NCBI GenBank assembly: GCA_005801395.1
Contig: SYDV01000115.1
Span: forward strand, 1 to 5,955
DNA length: 5,955 nt
Reading direction: 5' to 3'
Origin: Planctomycetia bacterium
GTDB lineage: Bacteria > Planctomycetota > UBA11346
In this document: in pieces, positions 1 to 5,955 of the stretch
Position numbering within the stretch: position 1 is the first letter of the stretch
Layout of the letters: each line of letters starts with the position of its first letter
Translations under genes and position numbers: made by a program
Notes under the pieces: generated by a model
What the model was told of the DNA's origin: nothing
Seen by the model: the letters and a program-made list of their open reading frames with translations, nothing else
Databases searched by the model: none

Positions 1-300
1 AAATTGTTGGTCTTAGAAATTCACGCCAATTTGGCGGCCAACGACGATTTGGCACGTGGACAACCACGACGCTTACAGCTGCTGAAATGCGGGTGGGAAC
101 TCGAATTGTCCACCGATCAACCGTGTTTAACCAGTTCTTTAGGCGAGGTGGGCAATGAAGTCACCCGCTTGTTACAGAAAGTGGCAGATACCGTGAATGA
201 ATTGGCTCGGCGGGCACGTTTGGAGGCACCTTTGGGGCCCGAGGTGGTCACTGACTTAGTCAACCAGTACCAACTGGGACTTGCGAAACGTGAGAATTGA
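1..300 (+). CDS. 3' end of an unrecognised upstream gene (5' truncated by window)
   Basis: The reading frame is open from the first base and ends at TGA 298-300, so 99 codons of the C-terminus are present and the true start lies upstream. I do not recognise the family. The visible part looks soluble and has no membrane segment. It begins KLLVLEIHANLAAND, holds two cysteines (visible residues 29 and 41), then a long Leu/Val-rich, probably amphipathic helix (about residues 45-75, including NEVTRLLQKVADTVNELARR), and ends in a short polar tail. The residue pattern is protein-like, and the frame is unbroken and in the same direction as the act genes. A 146-nt gap separates it from actA, so it is probably a separate transcription unit, although no convincing terminator is seen. 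An in-frame TTG at position 4 is not a credible start because the frame continues upstream of it. Confidence 0.6.
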   Translation, partial: KLLVLEIHANLAANDDLARGQPRRLQLLKCGWELELSTDQPCLTSSLGEVGNEVTRLLQKVADTVNELARRARLEAPLGPEVVTDLVNQYQLGLAKREN

Positions 301-312
301 TCGCAGTAATCA

Positions 313-343
313 TTCCTTGTTCGTTGATTCATACTTCCTTGTT
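313..343 (+). repeat. 9-bp direct repeat in the actA leader
   Basis: TTCCTTGTT occurs at 313-321 and again at 335-343, an offset of 22 bp or about two turns of B-DNA. Direct half-sites on one DNA face are a usual layout for an activator or response-regulator dimer, so this could be a regulatory site for the act operon. A chance 9-mer repeat in a 146-nt gap is expected only a few percent of the time, so the case is suggestive and no more. No protein is identified. Confidence 0.3.
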
Positions 344-352
344 ATAGCTAAA

Positions 353-370
353 TCGTCTGGAAGCAGACGA
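353..370 (+). other. Hairpin in intergenic leader, weak terminator candidate
   Basis: TCGTCTG (353-359) pairs perfectly with CAGACGA (364-370) around a GAAG tetraloop, giving a 7-bp stem. The stem is followed by CTTGTATCC rather than a T-run, so it is a poor intrinsic terminator for the upstream gene. It may instead be a structured element of the actA leader or a palindromic protein site. It lies 10 bp downstream of the TTCCTTGTT repeats. Confidence 0.4.
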
Positions 371-417
371 CTTGTATCCGAACTCTGCATAACTAGTCTC
401 CGCACTTCCCCACGCAG

Positions 418-440
418 GCCGGAAATAAAACCGGCGGGAG
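418..440 (+). promoter_or_regulatory. Small hairpin abutting the actA Shine-Dalgarno
   Basis: GCCGG (418-422) pairs with CCGGC (431-435) around the 8-nt loop AAATAAAA. The Shine-Dalgarno GGGAG (436-440) follows with no gap, and the GTG start is at 447, 6 nt after it. The SD itself is unpaired in this fold, so the hairpin could either present the SD or limit ribosome access at its edge. The SD position supports GTG 447 as the start. A TAA at 426-428 in the same frame excludes a longer protein, and the next in-frame ATG is residue 98, inside the haem domain. Confidence 0.5.
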
Positions 441-446
441 CTGCTC

Positions 447-1472
447 GTGTCCGAATCTGTTTCTCCTGATGCCTCTGACAAAACGGTGGCGCCACAGGCC
501 CTAACGGGACCTGAGTTCCCGGTTTGGTTGCTTAAGCGCTATTGGATTCTGGCAACCATCGCCGGCGGCGTTGCGATTTCGTTTTTCTTATGGTTTCTAA
601 GTGCATTCGACGACAAAGGTTATGCTCCTTTGCAACCTATCGCTTTTAGTCATCAACTACATGCCGGGGATTTAGGGCTCGACTGTGCCTATTGTCATTT
701 CAATGCCGAACGCGGTAAACATGCCGGCGTTCCTCCGATGTCGGTTTGCTTAGGTTGCCATGCTGCGGACAAGGGTGCCGTCGGCGCGAAGAGTTCTGAA
801 ATCGCAAAGTTACTGTCGATTGTCGATAAGGGCTCTTACACGGATGAAGATGGCATTATTCGCAGTGGCGGCGTCGTGCATTGGAATCGCGTCCACAAAT
901 TACCAGACCATGTGTATTTCAGCCACGAATGGCACGTTAAGGCAGGCGTCGCCTGTCAGACCTGCCATGGTGCGGTAGAAGAAATGGCGGTTGTTCGTCA
1001 ACACGCCACATTATCGATGGGCTGGTGTTTAGATTGTCATCGCAAGAGCAACTATGTGGGCGGCCCACAACATAATGGTAGTGCAGAATCGTTCACGGTA
1101 GGAACGGCAAATTACGATGTCGTCCGCCATGATTTACGTAATCCGAGAGATCCCGTGGTAACGTTTACGGATCGCTCGGTGAAAACTTCCGCAAAAGAGG
1201 GAGCCACCCATGCGCATGGTATGCATGGCGCTCATGCACCTAGCTCAGCGCATGAGCAAAAGCCAATTGCTCGGGCGTCGACGAATTCGGAATTTCTCAA
1301 GCAATTAAAAGCAAATCCAACGTTGCCACGTTGGCGCGTTGCTGATTTACCAGAAACCCACCGTGATGCGTATAAAGACCTGTTTGAAAAAGACAGTAAT
1401 GGCGAGTTAATCGTTAATCTGTCTAAGACACTCATGAATGCACCAACACAGTGCAATACATGTCACCAATAA
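447..1472 (+). CDS. actA: ActA, pentahaem cytochrome c subunit of alternative complex III
   Basis: This is a 341-residue membrane-anchored multihaem cytochrome c of the ACIII quinol oxidoreductase. It carries electrons from ActB's Fe-S clusters to the terminal acceptor on the periplasmic side. Five CXXCH haem-attachment motifs are visible: CAYCH 80-84, CLGCH 101-105, CQTCH 170-174, CLDCH 194-198 and CNTCH 336-340. One N-terminal membrane helix (about 32-53) is preceded by a short cytoplasmic tail, so the protein is an uncleaved signal anchor with the haem domain outside. FSHQLHAG (68-75) and FSHEWHVKAG (159-168) are probable distal haem-ligand segments typical of the family. The last haem motif ends one residue before the stop. 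A His-rich stretch (H255, H257, H260, H263, H269) lies between haems 4 and 5. The start is GTG with SD GGGAG 6 nt upstream. actB follows after 52 nt. Five haems match known ActA; the family call is secure. Confidence 0.95.
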   Translation: MSESVSPDASDKTVAPQALTGPEFPVWLLKRYWILATIAGGVAISFFLWFLSAFDDKGYAPLQPIAFSHQLHAGDLGLDCAYCHFNAERGKHAGVPPMSVCLGCHAADKGAVGAKSSEIAKLLSIVDKGSYTDEDGIIRSGGVVHWNRVHKLPDHVYFSHEWHVKAGVACQTCHGAVEEMAVVRQHATLSMGWCLDCHRKSNYVGGPQHNGSAESFTVGTANYDVVRHDLRNPRDPVVTFTDRSVKTSAKEGATHAHGMHGAHAPSSAHEQKPIARASTNSEFLKQLKANPTLPRWRVADLPETHRDAYKDLFEKDSNGELIVNLSKTLMNAPTQCNTCHQ

Positions 1473-1508
1473 GCCGCAGCCAGCAGTCCGCCACGCGCAC
1501 CAATAAGC
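1464..1508 (+). repeat. 11-bp direct repeat spanning the actA stop and the actA-actB gap
   Basis: CACCAATAAGC is present at 1464-1474, where it encodes the last His-Gln and the TAA stop of actA, and again at 1498-1508, just before the actB Shine-Dalgarno. The offset is 34 nt, so the second copy is in a different frame and is not coding. It may be a relic of a small tandem duplication or slippage event in the gap. The second copy supplies the loop and part of one arm of the hairpin at 1494-1511. Confidence 0.5.
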
Positions 1509-1516
1509 GCGGGAAG
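1494..1516 (+). promoter_or_regulatory. Small hairpin abutting the actB Shine-Dalgarno
   Basis: CGCGC (1494-1498) pairs with GCGCG (1507-1511) around the 8-nt loop ACCAATAA. The purine-rich SD-like GGGAAG (1511-1516) begins at the last stem base, 8 nt before ATG 1525. The arrangement copies that before actA: a 5-bp all-GC stem, an A-rich 8-nt loop, then the SD. The SD is weaker than the one used by actC. Alternative in-frame ATG 1543 has no SD, so 1525 is the better start. Confidence 0.45.
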
Positions 1517-1524
1517 CCTACCTT

Positions 1525-4500
1525 ATGACCGATTCTCAGCCGATGAGCCCTTCGAAGATGCGCCAAGTATGGCGCTCGCCAGCCGAACGTGATACGGCAA
1601 ATGCATCGAGCGATGAGTTCGGACCAGAAGTCGCACGTGCGATCGCTGATTTGCGACAGGCACATGGCCATTCCAATGTGAGCTGCCAAACGGATGGCAA
1701 TACTGATGAAGCGTTAGCTGAATTACGCCGTGAATGGACGTCAACTTTACCCGCCGTGAATCGTCGCGGTTTCATGCAGCTTACGGGAGCCGCTGCGGTA
1801 TTTGCGATGGTTGGTTGTTACAAAAAACACCCAGACACCATCGTGCCATATGCGTACCAACCCGAAGGTCACACCATTGGCAATGCGGTTTATTATAGTT
1901 CAACGCTGCGCGATGCAGGTCGGCCAATTGCCGTCATGGTCAAAACCTATGATGGTCGCCCAATTAAAATTGAAGGTAACCCAGACGTCGCGTTGACTCG
2001 CGGCACGGCTGATGTCCATACGCAAGCGTCGTTGCTGAATTTGTACGATCCAGATCGCATGCAAAATGGCCCACAACAACGTGATGGCGATAAATTCGTG
2101 TCCGTATCGTGGTCAGCGTTAGATGCTAAAATTGGTGAAGCATTAAAAAGCGGTGGTCGCATTGGTTTAATTACTGGTCCAATAGATGGCCCAGCAAATC
2201 GCGCTCTGGTTGACCAATTTACCAAGGCTTTTGGCAATTTAGTGACGCATGGCGTTCATGATACGCGCGCCGATGCGGCGTTTACTGCCAGTCGTGGTCA
2301 CGTGGTTCGCCACATTGAAAACGCCACTACTTTGGTGACTTTTGGCGGCGACTTTTTGGCTGATGTGGGTTTAGACGAATTGGTCGCGTTCGGTGATTTC
2401 CGCCGCTTACGCAAACAAGCGGATAAATCATCCACTGCTGGACAAGTGATTAGTTTTGAAGCCGTGCTCAGTCAAACGGGCGCTGCCGCCGATATTCGCG
2501 TGCGGGTTGCACCTGATCGCTTAGCGCATGCCGCATGGGGCGTTGCTGAATTAGTTGCTCAAGCGACGGGCCAACAAATTCCAGTTACCATTTCTGCTGC
2601 GCTCAATGCCTTACGCGGTGGCAAAAAACTAGGTGAAGCATTAGGTCTTAAGACGGTCGACGGTAAGGACGTTATTGCCTTCACGGCAGAGCGCTTGGTT
2701 GCATTACGAAAAGCTAATCAGAATAGTTTAATTTATGGCGTGCCACATAGCACCGCGAGCGCGGGTGCGGCGCAATTAATGGCTGCTGTTCACACGCTGA
2801 ATTCATTGCTTGGTAATGACGGAAAAACCGTGGTCGCGACGACCACGAGCACCGCCATTAGTGCATTTGTCGCCCCAGCATCAAATGTATTACAGGCCGC
2901 CGTACGTGGTGAATTGAGCACGTTGATTATTGTTGGTGTGAATCCGGTATTTGATGCGCCAGCTGATGCTGCGGCATTAGCCAAAGTGAAAACCGTCGTG
3001 GTGTTGGCTGATCGCCTGACGGAAACGGCTCGTTTGGCGCATTATGTGGCGCCAACCATGCATGGCCTCGAAAGTTGGGGCGATGCGGAATTACGGCCAG
3101 GCATTTACGCGCTGCAACAACCATGCGTTCAGCCGTTGTGGGATAGCCGCGCACAAGAAGAAAGCTTAATGGCATTTGCTGTAGCTGCGGGCGTTACCGT
3201 GGCGGCATTTAAACAAGACAAAATTGAATTAAAGTTAGTGCCGCAAAGTGTTGCTTCAGGCCAACCATTATGGATTGCAGCGGCAAATGGCGTGCAAAGT
3301 TGGCAACGCTTTGTCCAGCAAGTGTGGACGACTCAAGTGAAGAGCCTAATGAAAGCGGTCGCTGATGACCGCGCTTTCTGGCAAGGTGCTTTAGCTCGCG
3401 GTGTGGTCACCACGCCAGTTGCACCAGGAAATCTGGCGCCTTACGCCATACCAGCGGAATTAACCGCGTTGCCAACGCCCGTTGGCGATGGCGTTTTGCA
3501 GTTGGTTATCAGTCCATCGCGCACCATGGGCGACGGGCGTTGGTTGAATAATGCTTGGCTCATGGAATTGCCCGACCCCGTGTCAAAAGTTACTTGGGAT
3601 AATTATTTGTCGTTATCAGCTGCTGATGCCAAGCGTTTGGGTATCGCGAATGATGACGTGGTGGAATTAAAGTCTACTGCTGTAGCTCTTAAATTCCCTG
3701 TCCATATTCAAGAAGGCCAACATCCAGGCACCGTGCAAACGTTTAGTGGTTGGGGCCGCGCCAAGGATTGTGCCGGTGAAGTTGCCAATGCGGTATTAAA
3801 TGACGGTTACAGCGTTGCCGTTACGGGACTTGTCCCAGGCGCGGTGGTCGAATTAATTAAAACCGGCAAGCAATATACCTTAGCGAATATGCAGGGGCAT
3901 AATCGCATGCAGGGGCGCGATATTGCGCTCGATGATGTGTTAGAATTGCACAATGCAGATCCCGGTAGTGTGAAACGTAAACACCATCGCGCATTGTGGG
4001 AAAAAGGCACTGACGGCAAAGAACATGGCCGTTTGAGCGTTCTTCGCACCAGTGTTGATTATGTTGGCCATAAATGGGGCATGAGCGTTGATCTGTCGAG
4101 CTGCATTGGTTGTAATGCCTGCGTGGTTGCGTGTAATGCCGAAAATAATATTCCTGTTGTTGGTCGTGATGAAGTCATTCGTGGACGCGAAATGCACTGG
4201 ATTCGCATTGATCGCTACTACGTCTCTGAAGGTGACGATACCGACATGTTGGATGTCGATGTGATGCAACAACCGGTCATGTGCCAACAATGCGATAATG
4301 CGCCTTGTGAAGAAGCCTGTCCGGCCATGGCAACGATGCATAATGATGAAGGCATCAACGTAATGGTTTATAATCGCTGCATCGGTACGCGTTATTGCTC
4401 GAATAACTGTCCCTACAAAGCACGCCGATTTAATTGGTACGAATATGGCAAATACCGATTTGGACCACATGGTTCAGGCGATGCCTTTGGTCGAATTCAG

Positions 4501-4935
4501 AAAAATTTACTGACGGAAGGCTCTACCAGCTCGCAAGCTGAACTGACCAAGCATCCGTTGGAAATGGCGCTCAATCCAGAAATCACCGTGCGTTCGCGCG
4601 GAGTTATGGAGAAATGTAATTTCTGTCTGCAACGCACGCGCGAAATTCGTGATATTGAAAAACGTGAAAACCGTGCGATCCGCGATGGCGAAGTGACCAC
4701 CGCGTGTGCGCAAACGTGTCCGACTCAGGCAATTGTCTTTGGCGATGTGAATAATGCTGAATCAAAAGTCAGTAAAATTTCGCAAGAAACACATGGCTAC
4801 AAATTGCTCGACTCGGTATTAAATACTCGTCCAGCAGTGACTTATTTAGCACGTATTAGAAATCGTCCCGCAACGGCGGAAGAACGGAAAGCACTCGATG
4901 GCGGTGGCCATGCGTCTGCTGGAGGTACCCACTAA
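1525..4935 (+). CDS. actB: ActB, molybdopterin-like/Fe-S fusion subunit of alternative complex III
   Basis: This is a 1136-residue periplasmic electron-transfer subunit of ACIII. Residues 1-78 are a long leader starting in a family-like WRSPAE segment. It leads to a twin-arginine signal (NRRGFMQLTG, RR at 80-81) and a lipobox-like AMVGC with Cys98, suggesting Tat export with a lipid anchor. About 105-800 is a molybdopterin-oxidoreductase-like domain with the family motif DGRWLNNAWLMELPDP near 670-685. Only four cysteines (54, 98, 534, 749) precede the Fe-S part, so the usual N-terminal cluster of true molybdoenzymes is absent, in line with known ActB lacking Mo cofactor. About 840-1085 is an NrfC/PsrB-like Fe-S domain: C860/863/866/870, C920/923/928/932, C952/958/962 with Thr955 in place of a Cys, and C1031/1034/1061/1065. 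That predicts three [4Fe-4S] and one [3Fe-4S]. The length is, from memory, somewhat above the roughly 1000 residues usual for ActB. The gene overlaps actC by one base. Confidence 0.95.
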   Translation: MTDSQPMSPSKMRQVWRSPAERDTANASSDEFGPEVARAIADLRQAHGHSNVSCQTDGNTDEALAELRREWTSTLPAVNRRGFMQLTGAAAVFAMVGCYKKHPDTIVPYAYQPEGHTIGNAVYYSSTLRDAGRPIAVMVKTYDGRPIKIEGNPDVALTRGTADVHTQASLLNLYDPDRMQNGPQQRDGDKFVSVSWSALDAKIGEALKSGGRIGLITGPIDGPANRALVDQFTKAFGNLVTHGVHDTRADAAFTASRGHVVRHIENATTLVTFGGDFLADVGLDELVAFGDFRRLRKQADKSSTAGQVISFEAVLSQTGAAADIRVRVAPDRLAHAAWGVAELVAQATGQQIPVTISAALNALRGGKKLGEALGLKTVDGKDVIAFTAERLVALRKANQNSLIYGVPHSTASAGAAQLMAAVHTLNSLLGNDGKTVVATTTSTAISAFVAPASNVLQAAVRGELSTLIIVGVNPVFDAPADAAALAKVKTVVVLADRLTETARLAHYVAPTMHGLESWGDAELRPGIYALQQPCVQPLWDSRAQEESLMAFAVAAGVTVAAFKQDKIELKLVPQSVASGQPLWIAAANGVQSWQRFVQQVWTTQVKSLMKAVADDRAFWQGALARGVVTTPVAPGNLAPYAIPAELTALPTPVGDGVLQLVISPSRTMGDGRWLNNAWLMELPDPVSKVTWDNYLSLSAADAKRLGIANDDVVELKSTAVALKFPVHIQEGQHPGTVQTFSGWGRAKDCAGEVANAVLNDGYSVAVTGLVPGAVVELIKTGKQYTLANMQGHNRMQGRDIALDDVLELHNADPGSVKRKHHRALWEKGTDGKEHGRLSVLRTSVDYVGHKWGMSVDLSSCIGCNACVVACNAENNIPVVGRDEVIRGREMHWIRIDRYYVSEGDDTDMLDVDVMQQPVMCQQCDNAPCEEACPAMATMHNDEGINVMVYNRCIGTRYCSNNCPYKARRFNWYEYGKYRFGPHGSGDAFGRIQKNLLTEGSTSSQAELTKHPLEMALNPEITVRSRGVMEKCNFCLQRTREIRDIEKRENRAIRDGEVTTACAQTCPTQAIVFGDVNNAESKVSKISQETHGYKLLDSVLNTRPAVTYLARIRNRPATAEERKALDGGGHASAGGTH

Positions 4936-4937
4936 TG
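4921..4937 (+). promoter_or_regulatory. actC Shine-Dalgarno and TAATG stop-start overlap
   Basis: A strong GGAGGT (4921-4926) lies inside the last codons of actB, with the actC ATG at 4935-4937. The actB stop TAA (4933-4935) shares its last A with that ATG. This geometry favours translational coupling, keeping ActB and ActC in step, and it fixes the actC start. Unlike actA and actB, no small hairpin abuts this SD. Confidence 0.8.
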
Positions 4938-5955
4938 ACGACTCTGCAGTCGAATGATGCTGCCGAAGTGAAATTGACCGCCAGTCAAATCACCGACGAC
5001 ATAACCCGGCCAATTTTCACCAAGCCGCCACTCATGTGGCATGGTGCGATTGCTGCTATGCAGGGTTTGGCTGGATTTTTGGTGATCGCCATCGCGCTCT
5101 ATGCGATTGAAGGTTACGGTATTTTTGGCGTGAACCAGCCGGTGAACTGGGGCAATGATATCACCACGTATATTTTCTGGATCGGTATCGCTGTAGCCGG
5201 AACGTTGGTGTCTTCGGTGTTATTCTTATTCCGCCAACAATGGCGCACGGCGGTTAATCGTTCGACGGAAGCAATGACCGTTTTCGCGGTGCAAATTGCC
5301 GGATTATTTCCGCTCATTCATACCGGTCGTCCGTGGGTAGACTTTTGGTTGATGCCGTATCCGAATGATCGGTTGCTGTGGCCGAATTTAAAATCAGCTA
5401 TCGTGTGGGACGTCTTTGCATTGACCGCGTATGCCACCACGTCGATTATTTTCTGGTATTACGGATTAATTCCTGACTTTGCGACCGTGCGTGATCGTGC
5501 GACCAATAAATGGCAACGCATGATTTACAGCGTGTTGGCCATGGGCTGGCGCGGAAATGCGAAAGATTGGGTGCACTATGAACGTGCGTATTCGCAGTTT
5601 GCTTGGATCGCGACCCCATTGGTTATTGGTATGCATTCGACCATCGCGATTCTTGCGGCTGTCGGCAAAGTGCCTGGCTGGCATGCGACGATCTTTGGAC
5701 CGTACTTTGTATCCGGTGCTATTTTCGGCGGCTTGGCCATGGCATTAGTCTTCCTGATTCCGATGCGTTCAATGCTTAAATTGCAGCTCTACATTACCAT
5801 CGACCACTTAGAAAAACTGGCCAAGGTCATGTTGGTTTGCGGATTAATCGTTTCCTACGTTTACCTGATGGAATATTTTGCCGCTTGGTGGTCGGAGTCG
5901 ACGTTTGAACGGCATCAATTTCTTTATCGCCCACTTGGGAATTGGTGGTTCGCTT
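4935..5955 (+). CDS. actC: ActC, NrfD-like membrane quinol-oxidising subunit of ACIII (3' truncated by window)
   Basis: The first 340 codons of an NrfD/PsrC-family integral membrane protein are present and the frame is open at the window edge. Full-length ActC is usually about 450-480 residues with about ten helices, so roughly a quarter is missing. ActC holds the quinol site facing ActB's Fe-S clusters and is the proposed site of energy coupling. Visible membrane segments are about 36-57, 78-99, 114-130, 153-178, 222-243, 252-276 and 296-315. Family motifs are AMTVFAVQIAGLFPLIHTGR (113-132), LWPNLKSAIVWDVF (148-161), MGWRGNAKDWVHYERAY (203-219) and PGWHATIFGPYFVSGAIFGG (247-266). His129, Asp159 and Glu313 appear to be retained polar residues inside membrane segments. 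After HS (234-235) the sequence is TIAILAAV, where the family commonly has a VVSxDFA-like run, so an intramembrane Asp seems replaced by Leu240. The position after actB separates it from the paralogous ActF, which comes later in act operons. Confidence 0.92.
   Translation, partial: MTTLQSNDAAEVKLTASQITDDITRPIFTKPPLMWHGAIAAMQGLAGFLVIAIALYAIEGYGIFGVNQPVNWGNDITTYIFWIGIAVAGTLVSSVLFLFRQQWRTAVNRSTEAMTVFAVQIAGLFPLIHTGRPWVDFWLMPYPNDRLLWPNLKSAIVWDVFALTAYATTSIIFWYYGLIPDFATVRDRATNKWQRMIYSVLAMGWRGNAKDWVHYERAYSQFAWIATPLVIGMHSTIAILAAVGKVPGWHATIFGPYFVSGAIFGGLAMALVFLIPMRSMLKLQLYITIDHLEKLAKVMLVCGLIVSYVYLMEYFAAWWSESTFERHQFLYRPLGNWWFA

Noticed and set aside
353..380. Intrinsic terminator for the upstream gene
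   Set aside because: The 7-bp hairpin is real in sequence, but no T-run follows it, so it is listed only as a hairpin.
281..400. Sigma-70 promoter candidates such as TTGCGA (281)/AGTAAT (305) and TTGATT (324) with A/T-rich hexamers downstream
   Set aside because: Each matches the consensus poorly (about 4 of 6 at best in each box) or has the wrong spacing; none stands out over chance.
281..469. 62-codon + strand frame bridging the upstream gene end and the actA start
   Set aside because: It begins at TTG without a properly spaced SD, overlaps both flanking genes in another frame and encodes no recognisable motif.
1230..1257. 8-bp inverted repeat GCTCATGC/GCATGAGC inside actA
   Set aside because: It falls in the Ala/His/Met-rich stretch, where repeated GC-CAT-GC codons create such palindromes; no regulatory context.
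3889..3916. ATGCAGGGGC repeated at an 18-bp offset in actB
   Set aside because: It is in frame and encodes MQGHNRMQGR, which fits a family-conserved segment; local codon reuse explains it.
3940..4470. 176-residue open frame on the minus strand, antisense to the Fe-S domain of actB
   Set aside because: It lies wholly inside a well-supported gene, has biased low-information composition expected of a complement frame, and shows no SD or recognised domain.
1..5955. CRISPR arrays, tRNA or rRNA genes, insertion sequences, attachment sites
   Set aside because: No repeat-spacer pattern, RNA gene signature, transposase motif or terminal inverted repeat was seen on either strand.

Overview
The window carries the first three genes of an alternative complex III (ACIII, the Act quinol:electron-acceptor oxidoreductase) operon on the + strand. 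ACIII replaces or supplements the cytochrome bc1 complex: it oxidises membrane quinol and passes electrons through haems and Fe-S clusters to a periplasmic carrier or directly to a haem-copper oxidase. The organism is a Gram-negative, respiring bacterium. The long Tat-type leader on ActB, the multihaem periplasmic domain and the moderate base composition would fit a proteobacterium, but the window contains no marker that fixes the phylum.

Layout: (1) positions 1-300 hold the 3' end of an upstream + strand gene I do not recognise. (2) Positions 301-446 are a leader with a 9-bp direct repeat spaced 22 bp apart, a 7-bp hairpin, and a small GC-stem hairpin that abuts the actA Shine-Dalgarno. (3) Positions 447-1472 are actA, a membrane-anchored pentahaem cytochrome c. 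(4) A 52-nt gap contains an 11-bp repeat of the actA stop region, folded into a second small GC-stem hairpin against the actB Shine-Dalgarno. (5) Positions 1525-4935 are actB, a long fusion of a molybdopterin-oxidoreductase-like domain (no visible N-terminal Fe-S ligand set) and a four-cluster ferredoxin-like domain, led by a twin-arginine signal with a lipobox-like cysteine. (6) From 4935 to the window edge is actC, an NrfD-like integral membrane quinol-oxidising subunit, overlapping the actB stop by one base (TAATG). actD, actE and actF are expected downstream but lie outside the window.

Working together: ActC is the membrane quinol site, ActB's Fe-S clusters take the electrons and ActA's five c-type haems carry them outward. 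No wholly new system is visible. The points most worth a second look are a missing acidic residue in ActC where, from memory, the family usually has Asp; a His-rich insert in ActA; and the matching hairpin-plus-Shine-Dalgarno arrangement before both actA and actB.
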